Shown one piece after another: positions 17,401 through 25,688 of a stretch of 64,000 nucleotides of DNA. Made by a program: the position numbers and the translations under genes. Under the pieces are notes generated by a model that saw only the letters and a program-made list of their open reading frames with translations, was not told the DNA's origin and did not search any database. Source of the stretch: Antarcticimicrobium sp040365005 (GTDB lineage: Bacteria > Pseudomonadota > Alphaproteobacteria > Rhodobacterales > Rhodobacteraceae). Every line of letters begins with the position of its first letter. Position 1 is the stretch's first letter. Location: contig NZ_BAABWV010000003.1 of the NCBI RefSeq assembly GCF_040365005.1, positions 186,001 through 250,000 of the forward strand, read 5' to 3'.

Positions 17401-19911
17401 ATCCTCGAACTGCGGCTTGATCCCGATCACCGGCCCGTCGGGCCGCACCGGCACGCTCAACCGGCGTTCCACCGGGCGGGCCGAGCCATCGGACACCCGC
17501 GCGATCACCTCGGCCTCCAGCGGCTGCCCGGTCGCCTCGGGGCGGGGCAGGTCCACCGGCACCGTGGCCAGCCCGTGCGCGTCGGTGCGCACTGTTCCGA
17601 AAAAGCTGCTCTGCGCCCGCGCGCCGGCGTCATGCCGGCCAAAGCGGTAACCCGGCCACTGCGCGACCGCGCTGGCCGGGCGCAGCACCACCTGCCCCTC
17701 GACGCTCAGATCCGCCCCCGGCGCCCCGAAAAGATAGCGCGCCGCGATGGAGAGCGGCGGGGTATCGCTCGCGCGCAGCGGCGCCTCGGGCAGCGTCAGG
17801 TCGAAATCAATCCGCTCGGGCAGGAAGTCCTCGACCAGAACCGTTTGGCTGGCCAGCGCCGTGGCGTCCGGGTCGGCCTTGATGTCCAGCCGCCAGCTGC
17901 CGCGCGGCGCGCCGGAGCCGACCGGGAAGGAGAACACATGCCCGCCGGCCATGCCGCCGTCGGAGATATGGCGGCTGTATTCCACCCCGTCGGGGCGGCT
18001 GAGGATCGCGATCAGCGGCAGCCCCTCGATCGCCCGCGCGGTGTCGTCACGGGCCAACGCCGTGGCATGGATCGTCTCGCCGGCGCGATAGGCGCCCCGG
18101 TCGGTGGTCAGGAACACGTCGACCGGCCCGGCGGGCGCGCGTCCCTCGACCCCGCGGTCGGAGAGGTCAAAGGCCGGCTCGGTCAGCGACAGAAAGCTCA
18201 GGTCATCCTCGCCCTGCCGCGCCACCACCAGCGCCGGCGCCGCGCCGCCACTACCTCGGGTCAGCCCCGCGTCGAACAGCGCGTGGCCGTCCGCGCCGGT
18301 CTGCGCCACCGCCAGCACCGCGTTGGCACGCGAGATCAGCGAAACCTCGACCCCCGCGCGCGGCTGCGCATCCGACAGCCCCCGGACCTGCACGTGCAGC
18401 CCCTCCGCACCCGACAGGGTGGACAGCCCCAGATCCGTGAGCACGAACCACTGCGTCGCGCCCGGATCGTCATAGGGATCGGCCCCCGGAACCCGGGCGG
18501 TGAGCACGTAGATCCCCGGCCCCTGCCCCGCGATGGCCGCCCCCATCGGCAGGCGCGTGGTCATGTCGGCGTTCAGCTCGTTGCCCACCTCTGCCGTGCC
18601 GGTCCAGACCTCCTCGGCGACGCTGTCGGCGAAATCCTCTTCCTGCCAATGCGACAGGGGGCGGGCGAAATATTCCTGCTGGATCGCGCGGATCAGGTTG
18701 CGGTCGCTGACCCGCCGCAACACCAGCTCCAGCTTGTCGACATTGACCGTCTCGACCGGCAACGCGGCATCGGCAGATTTCGGCAACACGTAGGCGCGGC
18801 CGGGGAATCGTACGTTCGGGCTGCGATCCTGTACGTAATGGGTCAGCTCGATGTCCTTTTGGAGCACCTCGCCGCTGGCCGCCGGCAGGCCCCGCCGGAA
18901 GGTCACGCGATAGCGTTTGCCGTGCTCGACCCCGTCGATGCAAAGCTGCCGCTCCTGCGCCTGCACCACCAGCCCCGGTTCGGGAAGGCGCAGGTAGGGG
19001 CCGTAGTCGACCCCCGCCTTGACCAGATCCTCGGAGAACTGCGCGCAGATGCGCGGCGCATCGGTATCGCTTTCGACGCTGCTGTCGGTGATGCGGAAGC
19101 CGTATTTGCCGATCGCGGTCTCCAGCGCGGCGAGGATCTCGTCGCGCGGCTGGATATCGCTGGCCAGCCGCAGCGCCGGGATCATGTCGCGACCGCGACC
19201 GCGCCGCTCCAGCGCCTCGGCCAGAACGCCCAGCGCCGTGACCCGCGCGCCATCGGTCCCGGCGCGCAGGTAGCCATTGATCGCGGCGTCCTGCGCCCGC
19301 TCCTCGTAATCGCGGCGGCGGATCTTGTTGTCGGTGCGGATATCGAGCAGAAGCCGCGCGTATTCGGTCCAGAGCGGCCCCATGTCGGTGAGCGACACCG
19401 CCGCCCCGATCCAGCCCGAGGCGCGCAGGGTGTCGCCCGCCGCTGCCCGCGCCCGCCCGGCATCGAGCGCGGCCTCGACGTCAATCCCACCGGCGCGGTG
19501 TTGCAGCCCCAGATCGCGCGTCCGTTCGGCGGCCCGCGTCAGATCGCCCTCGCGCAGAAATCCAAGGTCGGCGGCGCGGGCGGTGCCACCCTCCGAAACC
19601 GCCGCCGGGGTGATGATTTTCTCGGCCGAGAGCGCCCCGGCGAAAGGCGTCCGCTCGCGCACGCCGCTTTTGGGGAAACAGGCGTTCGAGCGGGTGTTGT
19701 AGGTAAAGGCGGTACAGCGTGGGTTGGCCGAACAGGCGCGCAGGCAACTGGACAGATCGGTATCGAACAACGCGTCGAGGTCGGCCCCGTAGAAATCCAT
19801 GTCGTCGGTGACGACAAAGCGAAACTCGGGGGTCGCCTGCTGGGCCTGTGCGGCCATACCCCAGAGAATCGCGAAAACAAGGCCAAGGGCCGCGCGCAAA
19901 AATCGTTCCAT
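14464..19911 (-). CDS. Bacterial alpha-2-macroglobulin with N-terminal PAN/apple-like domain
   Basis: This 1,815-residue protein is a bacterial alpha-2-macroglobulin, a suicide inhibitor that traps proteases in the periplasm. The thioester motif is intact: YGCTEQ, with Cys about residue 1371 (codon at 15799-15801). I chose the ATG at 19911 because it gives a clean signal peptide (RFLRAALGLVFAILWGMAAQAQ). The frame extends to 19965, but that adds a poor leader. There is no lipobox, unlike the lipoprotein form in E. coli. Just after the signal peptide is a cysteine-rich PAN/apple-like segment (SSCLRACSANPRCTAFTYNT, about residues 50-70). It is the first gene of a pair with pbpC; the stop overlaps the pbpC start by four bases. 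Confidence 0.95.
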   Translation of the reverse strand: MERFLRAALGLVFAILWGMAAQAQQATPEFRFVVTDDMDFYGADLDALFDTDLSSCLRACSANPRCTAFTYNTRSNACFPKSGVRERTPFAGALSAEKIITPAAVSEGGTARAADLGFLREGDLTRAAERTRDLGLQHRAGGIDVEAALDAGRARAAAGDTLRASGWIGAAVSLTDMGPLWTEYARLLLDIRTDNKIRRRDYEERAQDAAINGYLRAGTDGARVTALGVLAEALERRGRGRDMIPALRLASDIQPRDEILAALETAIGKYGFRITDSSVESDTDAPRICAQFSEDLVKAGVDYGPYLRLPEPGLVVQAQERQLCIDGVEHGKRYRVTFRRGLPAASGEVLQKDIELTHYVQDRSPNVRFPGRAYVLPKSADAALPVETVNVDKLELVLRRVSDRNLIRAIQQEYFARPLSHWQEEDFADSVAEEVWTGTAEVGNELNADMTTRLPMGAAIAGQGPGIYVLTARVPGADPYDDPGATQWFVLTDLGLSTLSGAEGLHVQVRGLSDAQPRAGVEVSLISRANAVLAVAQTGADGHALFDAGLTRGSGGAAPALVVARQGEDDLSFLSLTEPAFDLSDRGVEGRAPAGPVDVFLTTDRGAYRAGETIHATALARDDTARAIEGLPLIAILSRPDGVEYSRHISDGGMAGGHVFSFPVGSGAPRGSWRLDIKADPDATALASQTVLVEDFLPERIDFDLTLPEAPLRASDTPPLSIAARYLFGAPGADLSVEGQVVLRPASAVAQWPGYRFGRHDAGARAQSSFFGTVRTDAHGLATVPVDLPRPEATGQPLEAEVIARVSDGSARPVERRLSVPVRPDGPVIGIKPQFEDVVAEGTEAEFELIGLAADLTPEPMMVRWTLNRVTTRYQWYQLYGNWNWEPVMRRNRIATGEATLGAAPVAISAPVEWGEYELVVERTDGAYTAASVDFYAGWYVSADAASTPDRLEMSLDRENYAVGETANLRIVPRMAGTALITVMGDRVISRQAVTVDEGESVIPLEVTADWGTGAYVTATVIRPMDVAAGQNPTRAIGLAHAAVDPGDKALQVTIDAPELTRPRGTQRVRVSVDGAATGEQAWLTLAAVDLGILNLTGFDSPDPQGYYFGQRRLGVELRDVYGRLIDGMNGAMGVVRSGGDAESGARMQSPPPTQDLMAVFSGPVQVGEDGAAFVDIDLPDFNGTVRLMAVAWTRAAVGQAEADMLVRDPVVVTASLPRFLAPGDESRIRLEVVHADGPAGQMALDLTAQGQGIALGDDPAPFQLTEGGKVVFEVPVRALAVGDPEIELALTTPAGQTLTQSLRLPVRANDPQVAQTRRFSLGAGDRFLFSDDVFAGMKPGTAQAILSAGPLARFDAPGLLARLDRYPYGCTEQVTSKALPLLYLSSVAQASGLGDGPAVDRRISEAIAQVLTRQAPNGAFGLWRAESGDFWLDAYVTDFLSRARAEGHSVPDRAMRQVLDNLRNRVNYAPDFDAGDDIGGSIAYALMVLAREGAAAMGDLRYYADVKGGDFATPLAAAQLGAALAAYGDQPRADAMFARAARMIETRPETGRLWRADYGTGLRDAAGVLALATEAGSTAVDADALTARITRADLRPSTQEAAWSLLAAHALIASPEQSGLRVNGAPVAGPFVQMRADDAAGPGVEITAADGKPTDITLTTLGVPEVAPGAGGTGYAIARRYYSLEGVPVEGNDFTVGERLVAVIEVTPFEKTGARLMVDDPLPAGFEIDNPNLLRSGDVRALDWLNPSEAEHAEFRSDRFLAAINMRDAGKVTLAYIVRAVTPGLFHHPAASVEDMYRPRFRARGETGQVIVHE

Positions 19912-20016
19912 GAAATCACTCCGTACTGTGGCGCAAGGCTCGCACGGGGACCGGGGATTTGGCAACGATTCCCGCGCCGGGCCGATCGCGTCAAGCCGAT
20001 CGGGTCCGGGGGCGCG

Positions 20017-20796
20017 TTACGCGGTCCCGGCGTCCTGCGGGCGAACGAAAACCGGCTTGTCCGCCTCGGACAGGTCGGGGCGGTAGACGTAGCCGCCCGT
20101 GTCGAAATCACGCAGGCTGTCGGGGTCGGTCAGCCGGCGCTGGATGACAAAGCGGGCCATCGCGCCGCGCGCCCGCTTGGCATAGAAGCTGACGATCTTC
20201 GGCGCACCGCCCTTGTCCTCCATGAACACCGGGGTGACCACCCGCAGCTTCAGCGCCTTGAGGTCGACCGCGCCGAAATATTCCTGGCTGGCGCAGTTGA
20301 CCAGCACGTCGGTGCCCAGCGCCTCGGCCTGGTCGTTCAGCGCGCCGGAGAGCCTGTCGCCCCACCAGTCGTAAAGCGATTTGCCGCGCGGGGTTTTCAG
20401 CCGGCTGCCCATTTCCAGCCGATAGGGCTGGATCGCGTCGCGCGGGCGGAGTATGCCGTAAAGCCCCGACAGGATGCGCAGGTGATCCTGTGCCCACGCC
20501 ATCTCGTCATCGTCGAGCGTGGCCGCCTCCAGTCCCTGGTAGGTATCGCCGGCAAAGGCCAGTGCGGCGGGGCGGGTGTCATCGGTCGTCGGCGCATCGG
20601 CGAAGTCCCGGAACCTGTCGCGGTTCAGCTTTGCCAGATCGGCGCTGATCTTCATCAGCTTCTGCAGATCCTCGGACGTCAGCCCGCGCGCGACCTCGGC
20701 CAGCTCGGCCGCATCCCCCGCAAAAGCCGGTTCGGTCGTCTCGATATCGCGGTCCTGCCAGTCCAGCTTTTTCGCCGGCGAAATCACAACCAACAT
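20017..20796 (-). CDS. yaaA: Peroxide stress protein YaaA
   Basis: The 259-residue protein matches the YaaA (DUF328/UPF0246) family over its whole length. It starts MLVVISPAKKLDWQ and contains FAGDTYQGL, LRILSGLYGILRP and the C-terminal FYAKRARGAMARFVIQ block. In E. coli YaaA lowers free intracellular iron during hydrogen peroxide stress and has a DNA-binding fold. It is a cytoplasmic protein. It starts 32 bases after the recQ stop on the same strand and may be co-transcribed with it; a link between oxidative DNA damage and repair is a plausible but unproven reason. Confidence 0.95.
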   Translation of the reverse strand: MLVVISPAKKLDWQDRDIETTEPAFAGDAAELAEVARGLTSEDLQKLMKISADLAKLNRDRFRDFADAPTTDDTRPAALAFAGDTYQGLEAATLDDDEMAWAQDHLRILSGLYGILRPRDAIQPYRLEMGSRLKTPRGKSLYDWWGDRLSGALNDQAEALGTDVLVNCASQEYFGAVDLKALKLRVVTPVFMEDKGGAPKIVSFYAKRARGAMARFVIQRRLTDPDSLRDFDTGGYVYRPDLSEADKPVFVRPQDAGTA

Positions 20797-20828
20797 TGTC
20801 TGCCCCTCGGATGTTTGTCCGCCCCGAT

Positions 20829-22868
20829 CTAGCCCGCGTCGCGCAGCACGTCCAGAAAGGCCGGGCCGAAACGTTCCGCCCGCCGTTCGCCCAGCAATCG
20901 CACCAGCGCGGATTCCTCGGTGGGGCGCATCTGCGCCAGCTTGGCCAGTTCCGTCGCCGAACAGCTCATCGGTTTGTCGATGCCGCCTTCGCCGCGCGCC
21001 AGCCCCGCCTGAGCCTCGAGCAGCCTGTCATAGAGGCTCCCGGCCTCGCGCCCCGCCAGCTTGCGGCGCGCCGGGTGCGCCGGTGCCACCTCGCCGTTGA
21101 TCACCTCGAGGAACGCCGCGCCGTAGCGGTCGAGCTTTTTCGCGCCGACCCCGTTGATCCGGGCCATCTGGTCGAGGGTGGCGGGCCGGGTCTCGGCCAT
21201 CTCGATCAGGGTGCGGTCCGCGAAGATGACATAGGCCGGCACCTTTGCCGCCTCGGCCAGCGCCCGCCGCTTGGCCTTGAGCGCCGACAGCAGCGGCGCG
21301 TCCTCGTCCGAGACCAGCGCCTTGACCGCCGGCCGCCGCTGTCCCGACTTGCGCAGCGCATCCTTGCGCAGGGTGATCGTGCCCTCGCCGCGCAGGATCG
21401 GCAGCGCGGCCTCGGTCATGCGCAGCGCGCCGTGCCGCTCGGGGTCGGGGCGCAACAGGTCGCGGCCCATCATCTGGCGAAAGATCGCGGACCACTGGCG
21501 CTTGTCATAATCCTTGCCGACGCCGAAGGTGGGCAGCGCATCGTGGCCGCGCTGGCGGATCCGGTCGGTCTCGGTCCCGGTCAGGATATCGGTGAGATGC
21601 CCGGCGCCGAACCATTCCTCGGTGCGCAGGATCGCCGAGAGTGCCATGCGCACCGGCGTAGTGCCGTCGAACAGCTCCGGCGGGGTGTCGCAGAGGTCGC
21701 AATTGCCGCAGGGCTCCGAGTCTTCTCCGAAGTAGGACAGCAGCGCCTGGCGGCGACAGCCCAGCGCCTCTGCCAAACCCAACAGCGCGTTCAGACGCGC
21801 ATGATCGGCGGCGCGGCGTTCGACCGGCGCCAGCCCCTCGTCGATCTGGTTGCGACGCAGGCGGATGTCGTCTGGGCCGAACAGAGTCAGGGTTTCCGCC
21901 GGTGCCCCGTCACGCCCGGCCCGGCCGATTTCCTGGTAATAGGATTCGATACTCTTGGGCAGGTCGGCATGGGCGACCCAGCGGATATCCGGCTTGTCGA
22001 TGCCCATGCCGAAGGCGACGGTGGCGACCACGATCAACCCGTCCTCGCGGGCAAAGCGGGCCTCGACGCTGCGGCGGTCCTCGGCCTCCATGCCGCCGTG
22101 GTAGTGACAGGCGCTGTGGCCATCCTCGCGCAGGGCCTGGGCCAGCGCCTCGGTCTTGGCCCGGGTGCCGCAATAGACGATGCCGGAGCGGCCCCGGCGC
22201 GCCGCCGCAAAGTCGAGGATCTGGCGTCGCGGCCCGTCCTTGGCGGCAAAGGCAAGGTGGATGTTGGGCCGGTCGAACCCGCGCAGAAAGGTACGCGGCG
22301 GCACCCCGTCGAACAGTTTCTGAACGATTTCTTCCTGCGTTTCGGCATCGGCGGTCGCGGTGAAGGCGGCCAGCGGCACATCCAGCGCCCGGCGCAGGTC
22401 GCCGATCCGCAGGTAGTCGGGGCGGAAATCATGACCCCACTGGCTGACGCAATGGGCCTCGTCCACCGCGATCAGGTTGACGCCGATCCGCCGCAGCATC
22501 CCCAGCGCCGCCCCCGAGGCCAGCCGTTCGGGCGCCATGTACAGCAGTTTCAGCCGCCCCGCCTCCAGCGCCACCCAGACCGCGTCGGTTTCCTCCTGCG
22601 TGTTGCCCGAGGTCAGCGCGCCGGCCTCGACCCCGGCCTCCTGCAACCCGCGCACCTGGTCGCGCATCAGCGCGATCAGCGGCGAGATCACCACCGTCAC
22701 CCCCTCGCGCAGCAGGGCAGGGAGTTGGAAGCACAGCGATTTGCCACCCCCCGTGGGCATGATCGCCAGCACGTTCTCGCCCGCGGCGACCGCCTCGACG
22801 ATCTCCTCCTGGCCGGGACGGAACGCCTCGAATCCAAACACGTCACGCAACAGCGAGGAGGAGGGCAT
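20829..22868 (-). CDS. recQ: ATP-dependent DNA helicase RecQ
   Basis: The 679-residue protein has a RecQ helicase core: Walker A MPTGGGKSLCFQLPAL, the DEAH box in AVDEAHCVSQWGHDFRPDY, and the SIESYYQEIGRAGRDG motif VI. It is followed by the four-cysteine zinc-binding RQC region (CRRQALLSYFGE...CGNCDLC) and a C-terminal HRDC domain (LKAKRRALAEAAKVPAYVIFADRTL). It unwinds 3'-5' and works in recombination and replication-fork repair. The frame is open to 22940, but I chose the ATG at 22868 because the RecQ family begins a few residues before LLRDVFGFEAFRPGQ. yaaA follows after 32 bases. Confidence 0.95.
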   Translation of the reverse strand: MPSSSLLRDVFGFEAFRPGQEEIVEAVAAGENVLAIMPTGGGKSLCFQLPALLREGVTVVISPLIALMRDQVRGLQEAGVEAGALTSGNTQEETDAVWVALEAGRLKLLYMAPERLASGAALGMLRRIGVNLIAVDEAHCVSQWGHDFRPDYLRIGDLRRALDVPLAAFTATADAETQEEIVQKLFDGVPPRTFLRGFDRPNIHLAFAAKDGPRRQILDFAAARRGRSGIVYCGTRAKTEALAQALREDGHSACHYHGGMEAEDRRSVEARFAREDGLIVVATVAFGMGIDKPDIRWVAHADLPKSIESYYQEIGRAGRDGAPAETLTLFGPDDIRLRRNQIDEGLAPVERRAADHARLNALLGLAEALGCRRQALLSYFGEDSEPCGNCDLCDTPPELFDGTTPVRMALSAILRTEEWFGAGHLTDILTGTETDRIRQRGHDALPTFGVGKDYDKRQWSAIFRQMMGRDLLRPDPERHGALRMTEAALPILRGEGTITLRKDALRKSGQRRPAVKALVSDEDAPLLSALKAKRRALAEAAKVPAYVIFADRTLIEMAETRPATLDQMARINGVGAKKLDRYGAAFLEVINGEVAPAHPARRKLAGREAGSLYDRLLEAQAGLARGEGGIDKPMSCSATELAKLAQMRPTEESALVRLLGERRAERFGPAFLDVLRDAG

Positions 22869-22999
22869 GCCGGGGGCCTTGTTCTGGGGGTTGTCTCTGC
22901 TCTTGGCGTGCAGTGTCCCACAGTCGGAATCGGGGAACAAGAGCGCCTAGGCGCATCCCCACGGAAAACCGCCGACGTGGATCCCTGGTCGGCGTGCCC

Positions 23000-23287
23000 T
23001 TAGTAGAACAGCGCGATATTGTTCTGCAGCACGATGCGGATGGCGATGATCGCCAGGAGCGCGACCAGCGGCGCCAGGTCGAGCCCGCCCATCGGCGGCA
23101 GGATGCGGCGGATCGGGCCATAGAGCGGTTCGAGCACGCGGTTCAGCCCGTACCAGACCTGCGCCACAAACTGCTGGCGCATGTTCAGCACCTGGAAATT
23201 GATCAGCCAGCTCATGATCACATGCGCGATGATGAAGAACCACACCACGTCGAGGATCAGCATGAGGATTTGGAACAGCGACTGCAT
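23000..23287 (-). CDS. YggT family membrane protein
   Basis: This 95-residue protein consists almost entirely of two hydrophobic helices (about residues 5-28 and 70-92) around the loop VLNMRQQFVAQVWYGLNRVLEPLYGPIRRILPPMGGLDLAPL. That pattern of VLEPLYxPIRRxxPPxGGLDLAPL is diagnostic for the YggT family. The role is not firmly established; it has been tied to osmotic tolerance and, in other phyla, to division or organelle partition. It stands alone, upstream of recQ on the same strand with a gap of about 130 bases. Confidence 0.93.
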   Translation of the reverse strand: MQSLFQILMLILDVVWFFIIAHVIMSWLINFQVLNMRQQFVAQVWYGLNRVLEPLYGPIRRILPPMGGLDLAPLVALLAIIAIRIVLQNNIALFY

Positions 23288-23490
23288 CGGTTTTTCCCTT
23301 TTTGAACCGCCTCCGACCTAAGGCGCGCACGCACAAAGGGCAAGGGGCCCGCCCGATCGCCGCCAAAGATGACGGTTTCATGATGTGCCGGAAATGACGC
23401 GACAGGCCGCAGATTGCATCGCGCCGGCGCCTTTCCTGTTTCGCGTGCGGGGCAGACCCCCTAGCATCCGGACAAAACGCGGGGGCGGGC

Positions 23491-24828
23491 ATGACGGCGA
23501 TTTCCACACGCAGGCGGATCTGGGGCTGGTTCTTTTTCGACTGGGCCAGCCAGCCTTACAACACGCTGCTGATCACCTTCATCTTTGCCCCCTACGTCAA
23601 GGAATTGATGGATGACGGCAGCGCCGCGCAATCGGCCTGGGGGTTTGGGATCGGCGCCGCCGGGGTGGTGATCGCGCTGCTGGCGCCAGTGTTGGGCGCG
23701 ATGGCGGACCTCTCGGGCAACCGGCTGAGCTGGATCCGGATCTTTTCGGCGTTTTACGTGATCGGCGCCGCCGGCTTGTGGTGGGCGGCACCGGGCAGCT
23801 TCAACCTCTACCTGACCCTTTTCCTCTTTGCCGTCGGCATGATCGGGATGGAGTTCGCCACCATCTTCACCAACTCGATGCTGCCCGACCTGGGCGACCG
23901 GGACGAGATCGGCCGCATCTCGGGCAACGGCTGGGCGTTCGGCTATCTCGGCGGGCTGCTGGCGCTGGTGGTGATGCTGGGATTTTTCGCCGAGAGCGCC
24001 GCCACCGGCAAGACCTTCCTCGGCCTGTCCCCCGCGCTCGGGCTGGACCCGGCGGCGCGTGAGGGCACCCGTTTCGTCGGCCCGCTGACCGCGATCTGGT
24101 TCGCGGTCTTCATGATACCGTTCTTTCTGTGGGTGCGTGATCCGGCGCCGCGCAAGGCCCCGCGCGGCGCGCTCGCCTCCGCGCTGCGTGACGTGGCACG
24201 CACGGTCGGGAACCTGCCGCGCACGCCGTCGCTGTTCGCCTATCTCGGTTCGTCGATGTTCTACCGCGACGCGCTGAACGGCATGTATACCTTTGGCGGC
24301 ATCTATGCCGCCGGCGTGCTGAACTGGACGGTAGTCGACACCGGCATCTTCGGCATCCTCGCCATCATCTTCGGCGCGATCTTTGCCTGGGTCGGAGGAC
24401 GTGCCGATCAGCATTTCGGACCCAAGCCGGTGATCACCACCAGCATCCTTGCCCTGACCCTGGTGGCGATCGCCATCGTCTTCATCAGCCCGACCCGGGT
24501 GTTCGGCCTGCCGGTGCCCGAGGGCTCCGCCCTGCCCGACATCGCCTTTTACGTGGTCGGCGCCGTGATCGGCGCGGCGGGCGGCGTGATCCAGGCGGCC
24601 AGCCGGACGATGATGGTGCGCCAAGCCAATCCCGACCGCATGACCGAGGCCTTCGGTCTTTACGCGCTGGCCGGCAAGGCGACCTCGTTCATCGCGCCGC
24701 TGAGCATCGGCGCGGTGACCCTGATCAGCGGCAGCCAGCAGATCGGGGTGACCCCGCTGATCGGGCTTTTCCTGATCGGGCTGATCCTGCTACGCTGGGT
24801 GAAACCGCAAGGAGACTACCCCGCATGA
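23491..24828 (+). CDS. MFS transporter, UMF1/Atg22-like family
   Basis: This 445-residue integral membrane protein has about 12 hydrophobic helices. The start WGWFFFDWASQPYNTLLITFIFAPY is the signature of the UMF1 (Atg22-like) branch of the major facilitator superfamily, and GRISGNGWAFGYLGGLLAL is the matching central motif. Atg22 in yeast exports amino acids from the vacuole; the bacterial substrate is not known. Its stop overlaps the mepA start by four bases (ATGA), so transport and cell-wall turnover may be coupled, for instance in handling released peptidoglycan fragments. That link is inference from position only. Confidence 0.9.
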   Translation: MTAISTRRRIWGWFFFDWASQPYNTLLITFIFAPYVKELMDDGSAAQSAWGFGIGAAGVVIALLAPVLGAMADLSGNRLSWIRIFSAFYVIGAAGLWWAAPGSFNLYLTLFLFAVGMIGMEFATIFTNSMLPDLGDRDEIGRISGNGWAFGYLGGLLALVVMLGFFAESAATGKTFLGLSPALGLDPAAREGTRFVGPLTAIWFAVFMIPFFLWVRDPAPRKAPRGALASALRDVARTVGNLPRTPSLFAYLGSSMFYRDALNGMYTFGGIYAAGVLNWTVVDTGIFGILAIIFGAIFAWVGGRADQHFGPKPVITTSILALTLVAIAIVFISPTRVFGLPVPEGSALPDIAFYVVGAVIGAAGGVIQAASRTMMVRQANPDRMTEAFGLYALAGKATSFIAPLSIGAVTLISGSQQIGVTPLIGLFLIGLILLRWVKPQGDYPA

Positions 24829-25688
24829 AATCGCTGCTCGCCTGTCTCGGCCTGATCCTGACGCTCTGCGCGCCCCAGGCCATGGCCGAGCCTTTGGCGA
24901 AACAGCATTTCGGCGCCAAGACCGTGGCCTCGCAGCAATCACCCGCCCCCTATGGCAGCTATTCCAGAGGCTGCCTCGCCGGCGCGGTGCAACTGCCCGA
25001 GACCGGCCCGACCTGGCAGGCGATGCGGCTGAGCCGGAACCGGAACTGGGGACATCCGGAGGTCATCGACTATATCCAGAAGCTCAGCGCCTTTGCCGCG
25101 ACCCTGCCCGGGTGGCAGGGGCTTTATGTCGGCGATATCAGCCAGCCGCGTGGCGGGCCGATGCTCTCGGGGCACCGCAGCCACCAGATCGGGCTGGATG
25201 TCGATATCTGGATGTTGCCGGCCAAGCGGCTGGATCTCTCGCGGCAGGCGCGCGAGAACATCTCCTCGATCTCGCTGCGCAAGGCCAAGGGCGCCTATGT
25301 GAATGCCAATTGGAGCCCGCAGCATCACGCGCTGTTGCGCGCCGCCGCCAAGGATCCACGCGTCGCCCGCATCTTTGTCTTTCCCGGCGCCAAGGTGCGG
25401 ATGTGCAAGGATGAAAAAGGCGACCGTCGCTGGCTGCGCAAGATCCGGCCGTGGTGGGGGCACCACTATCATTTCCACGTCCGGCTGAAATGCCCGCGCG
25501 GCGCCCGCGGCTGCGAGAACCAGGACAAGCCGCCACGCGGCGATGGCTGTGCCGACGCGCAGAAATGGGTGAACGACATCCTGAACCCGCCGCCACCCGA
25601 TCCGAACGCCCCGCCGCCCAAGAAACGCCGCGAATACCTTTTGTCCGACCTGCCCCGCCAATGCGTCTCGGTCCTGCGCTCGCAATAG
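24825..25688 (+). CDS. mepA: Penicillin-insensitive murein endopeptidase MepA
   Basis: The 287-residue protein carries a signal peptide (KSLLACLGLILTLCAPQAMA, cleavage after about residue 21) and acts in the periplasm. It is a LAS-type zinc peptidase that cuts D-Ala-mDAP cross-links. The zinc-binding motifs are present: GHRSHQIGLDVDIWM (His and Asp ligands) and WGHHYHFHVRLKCP (His ligand). A conserved CPRGARGCENQ cysteine pair follows. The start overlaps the upstream transporter stop by four bases. The last 28 bases overlap the next gene, which starts at 25661 in another frame. Confidence 0.95.
   Translation: MKSLLACLGLILTLCAPQAMAEPLAKQHFGAKTVASQQSPAPYGSYSRGCLAGAVQLPETGPTWQAMRLSRNRNWGHPEVIDYIQKLSAFAATLPGWQGLYVGDISQPRGGPMLSGHRSHQIGLDVDIWMLPAKRLDLSRQARENISSISLRKAKGAYVNANWSPQHHALLRAAAKDPRVARIFVFPGAKVRMCKDEKGDRRWLRKIRPWWGHHYHFHVRLKCPRGARGCENQDKPPRGDGCADAQKWVNDILNPPPPDPNAPPPKKRREYLLSDLPRQCVSVLRSQ

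Noticed and set aside
17287..20832. Plus-strand open frame of 1,181 codons opposite the macroglobulin and yaaA genes
   Set aside because: Same compositional artefact; it spans two genes on the other strand and has no plausible protein features.
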